Below, piece after piece: positions 35,087 through 43,750 of a stretch of DNA of 64,000 nt. Position 1 is the first letter of the stretch; the number at the start of each line of letters is the position of its first letter. Position numbers and translations under genes: made by a program. Source of the DNA: Streptomyces sp. NBC_00078 (GTDB taxonomy: Bacteria > Actinomycetota > Actinomycetes > Streptomycetales > Streptomycetaceae); NCBI RefSeq assembly GCF_026343335.1, contig NZ_JAPELX010000001.1, positions 3,720,001-3,784,000 of the forward strand, read 5' to 3'. The notes under the pieces are model-generated. The model was not told where the DNA came from. It saw only the letters and a list, made by a program, of their open reading frames with translations, and did no database searches.

Positions 35087-35806
35087 TCAAAGGGCTTCTG
35101 GTCCCGCTTCCGCGTGCGTCACCGGCGTCGCCGTGTGTGTCAGCGGGCCCGCTCGGTCCAGCAGACCGGTGCGGGCCGCCAGGGCCGCGGCCTCCAGGCG
35201 GGAGCCGACACCTAGTTTCATCAGGACGCGCTGGACGTGGGTGCGGGCGGTGGACGGGGCGATGCCCATGCCGGCCGCGATCAGGCGGGTGTCCTCGCCG
35301 TCGGCGACCCGGACCAGGACCTCGACCTCCCTCGGGGTGAGCATCTGCAGCAGACGCTGGCCCTCGTCGTCGGGCTGGGCGGCGGGGTTGAGGAGTTCAC
35401 TGAAGGCTCCTTGCAGAAGCTGCGGGGCCACCGCCGCCTCACCCGCCCTCGCCTTCATGATCGCGCGCTCGACACCCTCTATGCGCTCGTCATGGCGTAC
35501 GTAGCCCGAGGCGCCCGCGGCGAAGGCGGCGGCTATGCCGCGCGGGCTCGGCACCGGGCCCAGGACCACGACGGCGACCTGCGGACGCTCCCGTTTGATC
35601 CTCACCACCGGATCGAAGATGCCCGGCTCGGCCGGTGTCGCCGTCCCCAGCAGACAGACCTCCGGCGCACGGGTGATCACCAGCTCCGCCGCGCCCGCGG
35701 CAGGCGCCGCCGCAGCGAGCACCCGGTGCCCCCGCAGCTTCAAGGCCGAGGCCAGCGCCTCGGCGAGCAGTCGGTGGTCGTCGACCACCATGAGCCGCAC
35801 TCCCAT
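35087..35806 (-). CDS. Atypical LuxR-type response regulator lacking the phosphoacceptor Asp
   Basis: The product has 239 residues. The receiver-like half keeps Asp9-Asp10, but the beta-3 strand reads 'EVCLLGTATP', so Gly54 stands where the phosphorylated Asp should be, and the conserved Lys is replaced by Arg in 'GYVRHD'. The LuxR domain is normal: 'LTPREVEVLVRVADGEDTRLIA' (read in two parts) and 'STARTHVQRVLMKLGV'. It therefore cannot be switched by standard phosphorylation and may bind a ligand or act constitutively. The ATG at 35806 has GGGGGG about 8 nt upstream. No histidine kinase is nearby. Confidence 0.85.
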   Translation of the reverse strand: MGVRLMVVDDHRLLAEALASALKLRGHRVLAAAAPAAGAAELVITRAPEVCLLGTATPAEPGIFDPVVRIKRERPQVAVVVLGPVPSPRGIAAAFAAGASGYVRHDERIEGVERAIMKARAGEAAVAPQLLQGAFSELLNPAAQPDDEGQRLLQMLTPREVEVLVRVADGEDTRLIAAGMGIAPSTARTHVQRVLMKLGVGSRLEAAALAARTGLLDRAGPLTHTATPVTHAEAGPEAL

Positions 35807-35998
35807 CGAGCAACCCCCCAGTCCCCCCAATGGATCACCACGGATGCCCACTGGTCCGCGCGGACGAAAGCCCCCCCGGCTCCCCCGCTCTCCATGCCCC
35901 CGGAAGCTACACGCTTGTTCGACGATGCGCTCCCCCTACCGGTGAGAAGTGCCCCGGATCGACGGAATTTCTGATGTCGAGGGTGACGGCCACGACGC

Positions 35999-36034
35999 CC
36001 ACGGCCCCGCCCCTGAGCAGGGACGGGGCCGTGG
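35999..36034 (-). terminator. Hairpin terminator after the PQQ-propeller genes
   Basis: CCACGGCCCCG (35999-36009) pairs perfectly with CGGGGCCGTGG (36024-36034); CCCTG/CAGGG extends it inside the loop. It is 18 bp downstream of the reverse-strand stop at 36053. Confidence 0.8.
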
Positions 36035-36052
36035 CACGGCTGTCGCGCGGGT

Positions 36053-37861
36053 TCAAGCGCCGGCGCCGAACGCGATCGCCAGGTACTCCTTGTCGCCGGC
36101 GCCCGACGGCTTGTCGGCGTAGACCCCGGACATGTACAGGTGCCCCTGCGCATAGATGATCTCGGAGTACTCCGGGGACATGCTCGTCTCCACGTCGCGC
36201 ACCGACTCCGTCGCCGGGTTCTGCAGCAGCTTCGTCTCCTTGAAGGAGCCGCCGTCGATGCTGACGATCTGACCGCCCTTGTCGTACGGCGGGCGCTTGT
36301 ACGCGATCACGTTGGCGCCGTCCATGCGCAGCGGGGTGATCGTGTAACCGTCGCCCGCGTCCGCGCGCTGGCCGGTCTGCTTGCCGGTGGCCAGGTCGAA
36401 CGCGACGATCTCGTTGGTCTGGCTGTACTCCCCGGTGCCGTCGTGCTCCTCGGTGGGGATGTACAGCCGGCCGTTGCCGACGGCGATGCCGGTGCACGCC
36501 TCGACCCTCGTGATGCCGTCGCACTTGGCCGCGAACTGGTCGCCCGGCGCCGAGATCCGGTTGATCAGCTTGCCGGTCTTGTTGTCGATGGAGAAGAAGT
36601 CCGAGATGCCGCTGCCGTCGCCCGCGCTGTCGCCGACGTCGGCGGCCACCACCAGCGGGTTCGTCGACACCACGGAGGCGTACTCGATGCCCGAGGTCAT
36701 CTTGTACTCCGAGATCACCTTCCCGGACTTGGGATCGATGGTCTGGATGTGCAGCTGACGCTGGTCGTAGGAACCGCACTTGCGCACCGCGACCAGCTTC
36801 TCGCCACCGCCGTAACCGGCGTCGTAGCAGGTGTCCGTGGGCTTCGGGGCCCACAGGGACTTGCCGGAGGTGACGTCCCAGGCGGCGCCTCCGCTGCTGC
36901 TGCCCGCGGCGACGGTGTTCGCGCTGACCGTCACGTTGTCCAGACTGATCGGCCGGTCACCGGAGTTGACCGTCTTCGTCCACAGCTTCCTGCCCGCGTC
37001 CAGGTCGATCGCCGCGACCTGGCTGCAGCCCGCCGAGCTGTTCTTCGCCGGCATCTTCGGCTGGAAGACGATGGCCGTCTTGTTGTCCTCGGTGGTGTGC
37101 GAACTGGCCTCGCACACCGGGCCGGGCAGCGCGATCGTCCAGAGCTTGGTGCCCTTTTCCGGGTCGTAGCCGTTGATCTCGGCGACGCCGCTCTTGACGT
37201 AGGCCTTGTCGGTGAGCCACGAACCCGCCACGACCGTGCTGTCGTCCACCTTGGGCTCCGGGACCTGGAACAGGACATGGGAGCCGGGGTTCGCGGGCAC
37301 CTTCTCGTCGCCCTTGGCCGACGACCCGCCGGTGTCGCCCTTGCCGTCCTTCCCGCCGGTGCCGCCACTCGAACTCGCGGTGTCGTGCTTCTTGTCGTCG
37401 CCCTTGCCGGACGAGGCGTACCAGATGCCGCCGCCGACGATCAGCGCGATCGCGACGACCGCCGCGACGATGATGGTCGTCTGCGTGCTGAGCCCCCGCC
37501 CGCCCGCGGGCTGCCCGGCCTGCGGCTGCAGCGGCATGGAGGGCTGCGGGTAGCCGTAACCGGGCTGCTGGCCATAGGGGTTCGGGGCCTGTCCGTACGG
37601 GTTCGGCTGCTGGCCGGGGTAGCCGTAGCCCGGGGGCGTCTGCGGCGGCTGCGGCTGCTGCGGCGCCTGGGGATAGCCGTAACCGGGCTGCTGCCCAGGC
37701 GGCGGAGGGGGTGTCTGCGGAGCCTGGGGTGCCTGCGGGTAGCCGTAGCCCGGCTGCTGCGGGGCGCCGAAGCCGGGCTGCTGCGGCGGCTGGTCCTGAG
37801 GCGGGCCGAAGCCGGGCTGCTGCGGGGGCTGGTTGGGCGGCGGGGGCGGTGGCTGGGTCAT
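36053..37861 (-). CDS. Single-TM protein with Pro/Gln-rich tail and PQQ-like beta-propeller
   Basis: The product has 602 residues. Residues 1-125 are a cytoplasmic low-complexity tail of PQQP and GYGYPQ repeats. One membrane helix follows ('TTIIVAAVVAIALIVGGGIWY'), then a Ser/Gly/Lys linker and an extracytoplasmic domain (about 200-602) with PQQ-type propeller blades such as 'GYDPEKGTKLWTIALPG', 'AIDLDAGRKLWTKTV', 'TIDPKSGKVISEY' and 'AFDLATGKQTGQR'. Two Cys pairs may form disulfides. No PQQ-binding or catalytic residues were identified, so it is likely a structural or sensing propeller like the extracellular part of some receptor kinases. It is a paralogue of the gene immediately upstream. 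Confidence 0.82.
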   Translation of the reverse strand: MTQPPPPPPNQPPQQPGFGPPQDQPPQQPGFGAPQQPGYGYPQAPQAPQTPPPPPGQQPGYGYPQAPQQPQPPQTPPGYGYPGQQPNPYGQAPNPYGQQPGYGYPQPSMPLQPQAGQPAGGRGLSTQTTIIVAAVVAIALIVGGGIWYASSGKGDDKKHDTASSSGGTGGKDGKGDTGGSSAKGDEKVPANPGSHVLFQVPEPKVDDSTVVAGSWLTDKAYVKSGVAEINGYDPEKGTKLWTIALPGPVCEASSHTTEDNKTAIVFQPKMPAKNSSAGCSQVAAIDLDAGRKLWTKTVNSGDRPISLDNVTVSANTVAAGSSSGGAAWDVTSGKSLWAPKPTDTCYDAGYGGGEKLVAVRKCGSYDQRQLHIQTIDPKSGKVISEYKMTSGIEYASVVSTNPLVVAADVGDSAGDGSGISDFFSIDNKTGKLINRISAPGDQFAAKCDGITRVEACTGIAVGNGRLYIPTEEHDGTGEYSQTNEIVAFDLATGKQTGQRADAGDGYTITPLRMDGANVIAYKRPPYDKGGQIVSIDGGSFKETKLLQNPATESVRDVETSMSPEYSEIIYAQGHLYMSGVYADKPSGAGDKEYLAIAFGAGA

Positions 37862-37931
37862 CGTGTGCGTTACCTCGAAGCGTGGCGGCCGGGCGGCGGG
37901 GGCTGCTGGAGCGAAGGAAGAGAGGGAGGAG

Positions 37932-39782
37932 TCACTTGCCGTAGGCGAGCATCAGCTTCTCCTTCGCCTCGTCATTGCCGGTCAGCCGGGTGGTCGAGAG
38001 GTAGAAGCGCCCGTCGACCCAGTCGAAGTCCTTGGAGAAGAAGCCGTTCTCGATCTCCGCGACGCCTGCCGGGTTCTGCAGCAGCTTCACCGGCTTGTGG
38101 CTCGATCCGCCGGTCGCGATCGACACGACCTGGCCGCCCGCGTCGTAAGAAGGCTCCACATACGCGATGAGCTTTCCGCCCTCGGCCCTGATCGGCAGCA
38201 TCGACTCGTCCGCGGGGGACTTGACCCGCCACTTCTCCTTGCCGTTCGCGAGGTTGATCGCGACGATCTCGTTGGCGCCGGTCGTGGCGTCGGTCGGCAG
38301 GTAGAGGGTGCTGGAGTCGGAGGCCACGCCCTGGCAGCCCTGAAGGTCACGCGAGAGGATCGCCCAGCCGCACTGGGGGCCGAATTTCTCGTCGAAACTC
38401 ACCTGCGAGCGGAAGGTGCCGTTCGCGTTGAACGTGGAGATGTTCCACGCCTTCTTGTCCTCGTTGGTGCTGTAGACGACCAGCGGGTCGACGGAGTACG
38501 TGCGCGCCACCGTCCAGCCCTTGTCGAACTTCTGCGTCCACTTGACCTTGCCGGTGGCCGGGTCGAGCTGCTGCATCTCGTCGTGCTCGTTCGATCCGGT
38601 GGCGTCGCAGGAGGCGACGGACAGCAGCCTGCTGCCGCCCGCGAACGCGGTCGGGAAGCACGAGTCGCCGTACTTCTTCTTGTCGAAGAGCTTCTTGCCG
38701 GAGTCGACGTCGTACGCCACTCCGGACTGCGAGCGGCCCACCATCAGCGTCTTGCCCGTGATGGACAGGGAGACGGTGATGGTGCTGTCGAACAGCGCAC
38801 CGTCGGTGAGCTGGGTCTTCCAGCCCTTCTCGCCGGTGTTCAGGTCGATCTGCTGAAGCTGGTTGCACCTGGCGCGATCGCTGGTGCCGCTCTCGTAGGC
38901 CACCACGACCTTGTCGTCGGCCGACTGCTGCCTGGTGACCGCGCAGATCTTCTGCGGGAAGGTGACCGGGGCCCAAGTGGGTTTGCCGTCGCCCACGTTG
39001 TAGGCGAAGACCTGCTTGTACGCCGCCTTCACCGCCGCCTTGTCGGTGATCCACATGCCGGGGGCGTCGGCGCCGGAACCGGGCGCGTCCGGCGCCTCCT
39101 TGTACCAGAGGACCTTCGACTCGCCGGCCTGGCGGCCCTCGTTGAGGTTCTCGGCGTCCGAGGCGCCGTCGCCGGTGCCGTCACCGGGGTTCACCGGAGC
39201 ATCGGACGGGGAGGCCTTGGAGTCGTCGCTCTTCTCGGCGACCGGCTTCTTCTTGCCGTCGTCGCCCCCGCTGGTCGCGGCGAAGACGGTGCCGCCGATG
39301 ACGGCCAGCGCGGCGACCACCGCCGCGACGACGAGCACGGGCCTGCCCTTGAAGGGGTTCTTGGAGCCGGGGCCGGGCGGCGGGGTGCCGGGCGCGCCGG
39401 GGTACTGCGGCTGCGGGTAGCCGTAACCGGGCTGCTGGCCGTACGGACCGGGCTGCTGGGGCTGACCGTAGGGGCCGGGCTGACCGTACGGGGCCGCCGG
39501 CTGACCCGGCTGCTGACCGTAGGGGCCGGGCTGTCCGTACGGGCCGGGCTGCTGGCCGTACGAGCCGGGCTGCTGGGGGGCCTGGGGTGCCTGGGGGTAG
39601 CCGTAGCCGGGCTGCGGGGCGCCGGACGGCGGGGCCTGTGGGGGCGGCGGCGTCTGGGGCGGGCCCTGGGGTGGCGGCGGGGTCTGCGGAACTCCGAAAC
39701 CGCCCTGCGGCTGGTTCTGCGGCGCTCCGAAACCACCGGGCTGCGGCGGCTGGTTGGGCGGCTGGTTGGGCGGCTGAGTCAT
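37932..39782 (-). CDS. Paralogous single-TM PQQ-like beta-propeller protein
   Basis: The 616-residue product repeats the design of its neighbour: tail of QPPxxPG, YGQQPG and GYGYPQ repeats (about residues 1-145), a membrane helix ('GRPVLVVAAVVAALAVIGG'), an acidic linker and a propeller domain. Propeller motifs include 'AYNVGDGKPTWAPV', 'QIDLNTGEKGWKT', 'QLDPATGKVKWTQ' and 'AINLANGKEKWRV'. 'ATGGSSHKPVKLLQNPAGVAE' in the last blade corresponds to 'DGGSFKETKLLQNPATESV' in the paralogue. The pair arose by tandem duplication and is probably co-transcribed from a promoter upstream of 39782 (70-bp gap between them). Function is unknown. Confidence 0.82.
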   Translation of the reverse strand: MTQPPNQPPNQPPQPGGFGAPQNQPQGGFGVPQTPPPPQGPPQTPPPPQAPPSGAPQPGYGYPQAPQAPQQPGSYGQQPGPYGQPGPYGQQPGQPAAPYGQPGPYGQPQQPGPYGQQPGYGYPQPQYPGAPGTPPPGPGSKNPFKGRPVLVVAAVVAALAVIGGTVFAATSGGDDGKKKPVAEKSDDSKASPSDAPVNPGDGTGDGASDAENLNEGRQAGESKVLWYKEAPDAPGSGADAPGMWITDKAAVKAAYKQVFAYNVGDGKPTWAPVTFPQKICAVTRQQSADDKVVVAYESGTSDRARCNQLQQIDLNTGEKGWKTQLTDGALFDSTITVSLSITGKTLMVGRSQSGVAYDVDSGKKLFDKKKYGDSCFPTAFAGGSRLLSVASCDATGSNEHDEMQQLDPATGKVKWTQKFDKGWTVARTYSVDPLVVYSTNEDKKAWNISTFNANGTFRSQVSFDEKFGPQCGWAILSRDLQGCQGVASDSSTLYLPTDATTGANEIVAINLANGKEKWRVKSPADESMLPIRAEGGKLIAYVEPSYDAGGQVVSIATGGSSHKPVKLLQNPAGVAEIENGFFSKDFDWVDGRFYLSTTRLTGNDEAKEKLMLAYGK

Positions 39783-39902
39783 CAGCGCGTCTCCCCCTCG
39801 TTCACTGATTTTTAGCCACGCCCTGAGGTACGTGATGGACCCAGAGTCGTACTCAGAAAGTTCTCAGACGGCTCTTTGTATCACTCGGGGCCGACAACGC
39901 AC

Positions 39903-39943
39903 CGGGCCGGTTCACGCCCTGTACCCAAGGGAGAACCGGCCCG
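39903..39943 (-). terminator. Hairpin terminator after the ABC-F gene
   Basis: CGGGCCGGTTC (39903-39913) pairs perfectly with GAACCGGCCCG (39933-39943) around a 19-nt loop, 33 bp beyond the ABC-F stop on the reverse strand. Confidence 0.8.
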
Positions 39944-39975
39944 TGATACCGCCGTTATGCGCCTTCACGCACCCT

Positions 39976-41778
39976 TCACGCATCCTCGGCGAGTTCCAGC
40001 CACTGCAGCTCCAGCTCCTCGCGCCGGCCGGTCAAGTCCCGCAGCTCGGCGTCGAGTTGGGCCACTTTTGCGAAGTCCGTGGCGTTATCGGCGATTTGGG
40101 CGTGCAGCTTCGACTCCTGCTCGGAGACCTTGTCGAGCTGCCGCTCGATCTTCTGGAGTTCCTTCTTCGCGGCGCGCTGGCCGGCCGCGCTCTTCTCGGG
40201 TACGGCCTTCTCCACGACCGGCGACGAGGCGGCGACCGCCTCCTCCATCCGCCGGCGCCGCTCCAGGTACTCGTCGATGCCGCGCGGCAGCATCCGCAGG
40301 GTGGCGTCACCGAGCAGGGCGAAGACCCGGTCGGTGGTGCGTTCGACGAAGAACCGGTCGTGGGAGATGACGATCAGCGAGCCGGGCCAGCCGTCGAGGA
40401 CGTCCTCCAGCTGGGTCAGCGTCTCGATGTCGAGGTCGTTGGTGGGCTCGTCGAAGAAGAGGACGTTGGGCTCGTCCATGAGCAGCCGCAGCAGTTGCAG
40501 CCGCCGTCGCTCACCGCCGGACAGGTCACCGACCGGCGTCCACTGCTTCTCCTTGTTGAACCCGAAGGTCTCGCACAGCTGCCCGGCCGTCATCTCCCGC
40601 CCCTTGCCGAGGTCGACGCGCTCGCGCACCTGCTGCACCGCCTCCAGGACCCGCAGGCTCGGGTCGAGCTCGGCGACCTCCTGGGAGAGGTAGGCCAGCT
40701 TGACCGTCTTGCCCACGACGACCCGGCCGCCGGCGGGCTGGATCTCGCCCTCGCTGCGGGCGGCCTCGGTCATGGCCCGCAGCAGGGAGGTCTTGCCGGC
40801 GCCGTTGACGCCCACCAGACCGATGCGGTCGCCGGGCCCGAGGTGCCAGGTGACGTGCTTGAGGAGCACCTTGGGGCCGGCCTGGACGGTGACGTCCTCA
40901 AGATCGAAGACGGTCTTCCCGAGCCGGGTGGAGGCGAACTTCATCAGCTCGCTGCTGTCGCGCGGCGGCGGTACGTCCGCGATCAGCTCGTTGGCGGCCT
41001 CGACGCGGAAGCGCGGCTTGGAGGTACGGGCGGGTGCGCCGCGGCGCAGCCAGGCCAGCTCCTTGCGGACCAGGTTCTGCCGCTTGGTCTCCTCGGTGGC
41101 GGCGATGCGCTCACGCTCGGCGCGGGCGAAGACGTAGTCGGTGTAGCCGCCCTCGTACTCGTAGACGTCGCCCTTCTGCACGTCCCACATGCGCGTGCAC
41201 ACCTGGTCGAGGAACCACCGGTCGTGGGTCACGCACACGAGCGCGGACCGGCGCTCCCGCAGATGGCGGGCGAGCCAGGAGATGCCCTCGACGTCGAGGT
41301 GGTTCGTGGGCTCGTCGAGGACGATCAGGTCCTGTTCCTCGATGAGCAGCTTGGCGAGCGCGATACGCCGCCGCTCGCCGCCGGAGAGGGGCGCGATGAC
41401 GGTGTCGAGTCCCTGCGGGAAGCCGGGCAGGTCAAGCCCTCCGAACAACCCGGTGAGCACGTCGCGCACCTTCGCGTTCCCGGCCCACTCGTGGTCTTCC
41501 ATGTCCCGGATGACCTCGTGCCGGACGGTGGCGTTCGGGTCGAGGGAGTCGTGCTGCGTGAGCACGCCCAGGCGGAGCCCGCCGGAGTGGGTGACCCGCC
41601 CCGTGTCGGCCTCCTCCAGCTTGGCCAGCATGCGGATGAGGGTCGTCTTGCCGTCTCCGTTGCGCCCCACGACCCCGATCCGGTCGCCCTCCGAGACGCC
41701 GAGGGAGACGCCGTCGAGGAGGGCACGAGTGCCGTACACCTTGCTGACGTTCTCGACATTGACCAGATTGACGGCCAT
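39976..41778 (-). CDS. ABC-F family ATPase (Uup-like)
   Basis: This 600-residue soluble protein has two ABC ATPase domains and no membrane segments. Walker A motifs are GRNGDGKTT (38-46) and GVNGAGKTS; signatures are LSGGERRRIALAKLL and LSGGERRRLQLLRLL; Walker B motifs end in DEPTNHLD and DEPTNDLD. The C-terminal coiled coil (about 520-600) is typical of Uup/EttA-like factors that act on the ribosome or on branched DNA. It is not one of the long-linker antibiotic-resistance types with certainty: the inter-domain linker is moderately long with basic residues, so a translation role is favoured. The gene is single with its own terminator. Confidence 0.9.
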   Translation of the reverse strand: MAVNLVNVENVSKVYGTRALLDGVSLGVSEGDRIGVVGRNGDGKTTLIRMLAKLEEADTGRVTHSGGLRLGVLTQHDSLDPNATVRHEVIRDMEDHEWAGNAKVRDVLTGLFGGLDLPGFPQGLDTVIAPLSGGERRRIALAKLLIEEQDLIVLDEPTNHLDVEGISWLARHLRERRSALVCVTHDRWFLDQVCTRMWDVQKGDVYEYEGGYTDYVFARAERERIAATEETKRQNLVRKELAWLRRGAPARTSKPRFRVEAANELIADVPPPRDSSELMKFASTRLGKTVFDLEDVTVQAGPKVLLKHVTWHLGPGDRIGLVGVNGAGKTSLLRAMTEAARSEGEIQPAGGRVVVGKTVKLAYLSQEVAELDPSLRVLEAVQQVRERVDLGKGREMTAGQLCETFGFNKEKQWTPVGDLSGGERRRLQLLRLLMDEPNVLFFDEPTNDLDIETLTQLEDVLDGWPGSLIVISHDRFFVERTTDRVFALLGDATLRMLPRGIDEYLERRRRMEEAVAASSPVVEKAVPEKSAAGQRAAKKELQKIERQLDKVSEQESKLHAQIADNATDFAKVAQLDAELRDLTGRREELELQWLELAEDA

Positions 41779-41880
41779 TACTCTCCTGCCCAGGGGGTCG
41801 ATCGACCTTCCAGGGTAGTCGGCGGGGCGCCTTGCCTTTCACGCGTCCCGGCGCCGGCCCCCGTCAGCCGCTCAGGACGG

Positions 41881-42780
41881 TCAGCCGCCCAGCACCGTCG
41901 CACCCGGCACGGGCCCCTGTGCCGTGCGCACCGTGCGGCATGTGCCCGAGGTCTTCAGCGCGTCCGCCACCTTGGCCGCCGACTCCGTGTCCCGGGCGAG
42001 GAACGCCGTGGTCGGGCCCGAGCCGGAGACCAGCGCCGTGAGGGCGCCGGCGGTGCGGCCGGCCGCGAGGGTGCCGGCAAGTTCCGGGAAGAGCGAGAGG
42101 GCGGCGGGCTGCAGGTCGTTGGACACGGCCGCGGCGAGCGCATCCGGGTCGCCCTTCGCGAGCGCGTCCAGAAGCTCTTCGGAGGCGACGGGCTCGGGGA
42201 TGTCGAGCCCCTCCCCCAGCCGGTCGAACTCGCGGAAGACGGCCGGGGTGGACAGTCCGCGGCCGGCCATCGCGAAGACCCAGTGGAAGGTTCCGCCGGC
42301 CTCCAGCGTGCGCAGCTTCTCCCCGCGGCCGGTACCGAGCGCGGCCCCGCCCACCAGGCTGAACGGCACGTCGCTGCCCAACTCCGCGCAGATGTCGAGC
42401 AGTTCGGCCCGGGAGGCACCCGTCCCCCACAGCCTGTCGCAGGCCAGCAGGGCGCCCGCGCCGTCCGCGCTGCCGCCCGCCATACCGCCGGCGACCGGGA
42501 TGTCCTTGGCGATGTGGATGTGCACGGCCGGCTCGATGCCGCGCCGCTCGGCGAGCACGAGCGCGGCACGCGCCGCGAGGTTCGTGCGGTCCAGGGGCAC
42601 CTGGTCGGCGTCGGGGCCCGTGCAGGTGACGCGGAGTTCCCCGGCGGGCGTCACGGTCACCTCGTCGTGGAGACCGACCGCGAGGAAGACGTTGGCCAGG
42701 TCGTGGAAGCCGTCGGGGCGGGCGGCGCCCACCGCGAGCTGGACGTTGACCTTGGCGGGGACGCGGACGGTGACGCTCAC
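41881..42780 (-). CDS. ispE: 4-diphosphocytidyl-2-C-methyl-D-erythritol kinase
   Basis: IspE phosphorylates CDP-ME in the non-mevalonate isoprenoid pathway. The 299-residue GHMP kinase shows '[20 protein letters not shown]' at the N-terminus, the ATP loop '[17 protein letters not shown]' and the C-terminal '[13 protein letters not shown]'. The GTG at 42780 overlaps the ksgA stop (GTGA), so the two are coupled; the open frame upstream only covers ksgA. Order rpfB-ksgA-ispE is conserved in actinobacteria. Confidence 0.95.
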   Translation of the reverse strand: MSVTVRVPAKVNVQLAVGAARPDGFHDLANVFLAVGLHDEVTVTPAGELRVTCTGPDADQVPLDRTNLAARAALVLAERRGIEPAVHIHIAKDIPVAGGMAGGSADGAGALLACDRLWGTGASRAELLDICAELGSDVPFSLVGGAALGTGRGEKLRTLEAGGTFHWVFAMAGRGLSTPAVFREFDRLGEGLDIPEPVASEELLDALAKGDPDALAAAVSNDLQPAALSLFPELAGTLAAGRTAGALTALVSGSGPTTAFLARDTESAAKVADALKTSGTCRTVRTAQGPVPGATVLGG

Positions 42781-43715
42781 TTCTGCCCGGACTCCTTGTT
42801 CTCGGCGTGCTCGGCGTGCTCGGCGCTCCCGGCGCTCCCGGCGCTCGACGCGCTCCCGGCGTGCTCGGCGATGCGCGCGAACTCCTCGACGGTGAGGGCC
42901 TCCCCGCGCGCCTGCGGCGAGACTCCGGCGGCCACGAGGGCCGCCTCCGCCGCCGGGGCCGAGCCCGCCCATCCGGCGAGCGCGGCCCGCAGGGTCTTGC
43001 GCCGCTGGGCGAACGCCGCGTCGACGACGGCGAACACCTCCCTCCGGGAGGCGGTGGTCTTGATCGGCTCGCTCCGGCGGACGAGCGAGACGAGCCCGCT
43101 GTCGACGTTCGGCGCCGGCCAGAAGACCTTCCGCCCGATGGCGCCGGCCCGCTTGACCTCGGCGTACCAGTTGGCCTTCACGGACGGGACGCCGTACACC
43201 CGCGAGCCGGGCGCGGCGGCCAGACGGTCGGCGACCTCCGCCTGGACCATGACGAGGGTGCGCTCGATGCTCGGGAAGGTCTCGAGCATGTGCAGGAGGA
43301 CCGGCACGGCGACGTTGTAGGGGAGGTTCGCGACCAGCGCGGTCGGCGCGGGTCCGGGCAGCTCGGTCACCCGCATCGCGTCGGAGTGCACCAGCGCGAA
43401 CCGCTCGGCGCGCTCCGGCATCCGGGCCGCGACGGTGGCGGGCAGCGCCCCGGCCAGTACGTCGTCGATCTCGACGGCGGTGACACGCTCGGCGGCCTCC
43501 AGCAGCGCGAGCGTGAGGGAGCCGAGCCCCGGGCCGACCTCCACCACCACGTCGTCCGGCCGGACGCCGGCGGTGCGCACGATGCGCCGCACGGTGTTCG
43601 CGTCGATCACGAAGTTCTGGCCGCGCTGCTTGGTGGGCCGCACGCCGAGGGCTGCCGCCAGTTCACGGACGTCGGCGGGGCCCAGGAGGGCGTCGGGGGC
43701 GGGGCTGGTACTCAC
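42777..43715 (-). CDS. ksgA: 16S rRNA (adenine1518-N6/adenine1519-N6) dimethyltransferase
   Basis: KsgA (RsmA) dimethylates two adenines near the 3' end of 16S rRNA during small-subunit assembly. It has '[18 protein letters not shown]', SAM motif I '[17 protein letters not shown]', the acidic 'VTAVEID' and the catalytic 'NLPYNVAVP'. The GTG at 43715 begins [13 protein letters not shown], the usual family start; a GTG at 43754 overlapping the rpfB stop is also open. The last 25 residues are a low-complexity tail of Gly-Ser-Ala and Glu-His-Ala triplets from 9-bp DNA repeats. Confidence 0.94.
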   Translation of the reverse strand: MSTSPAPDALLGPADVRELAAALGVRPTKQRGQNFVIDANTVRRIVRTAGVRPDDVVVEVGPGLGSLTLALLEAAERVTAVEIDDVLAGALPATVAARMPERAERFALVHSDAMRVTELPGPAPTALVANLPYNVAVPVLLHMLETFPSIERTLVMVQAEVADRLAAAPGSRVYGVPSVKANWYAEVKRAGAIGRKVFWPAPNVDSGLVSLVRRSEPIKTTASRREVFAVVDAAFAQRRKTLRAALAGWAGSAPAAEAALVAAGVSPQARGEALTVEEFARIAEHAGSASSAGSAGSAEHAEHAENKESGQK

Positions 43716-43750
43716 GGCGACAAGGGTACGGGGCGGCGCGGGGCCACCGC

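Noticed and set aside
39832..43320. 1162-codon forward open frame
   Set aside because: Antisense to ABC-F, ispE and ksgA; no motif of its own.
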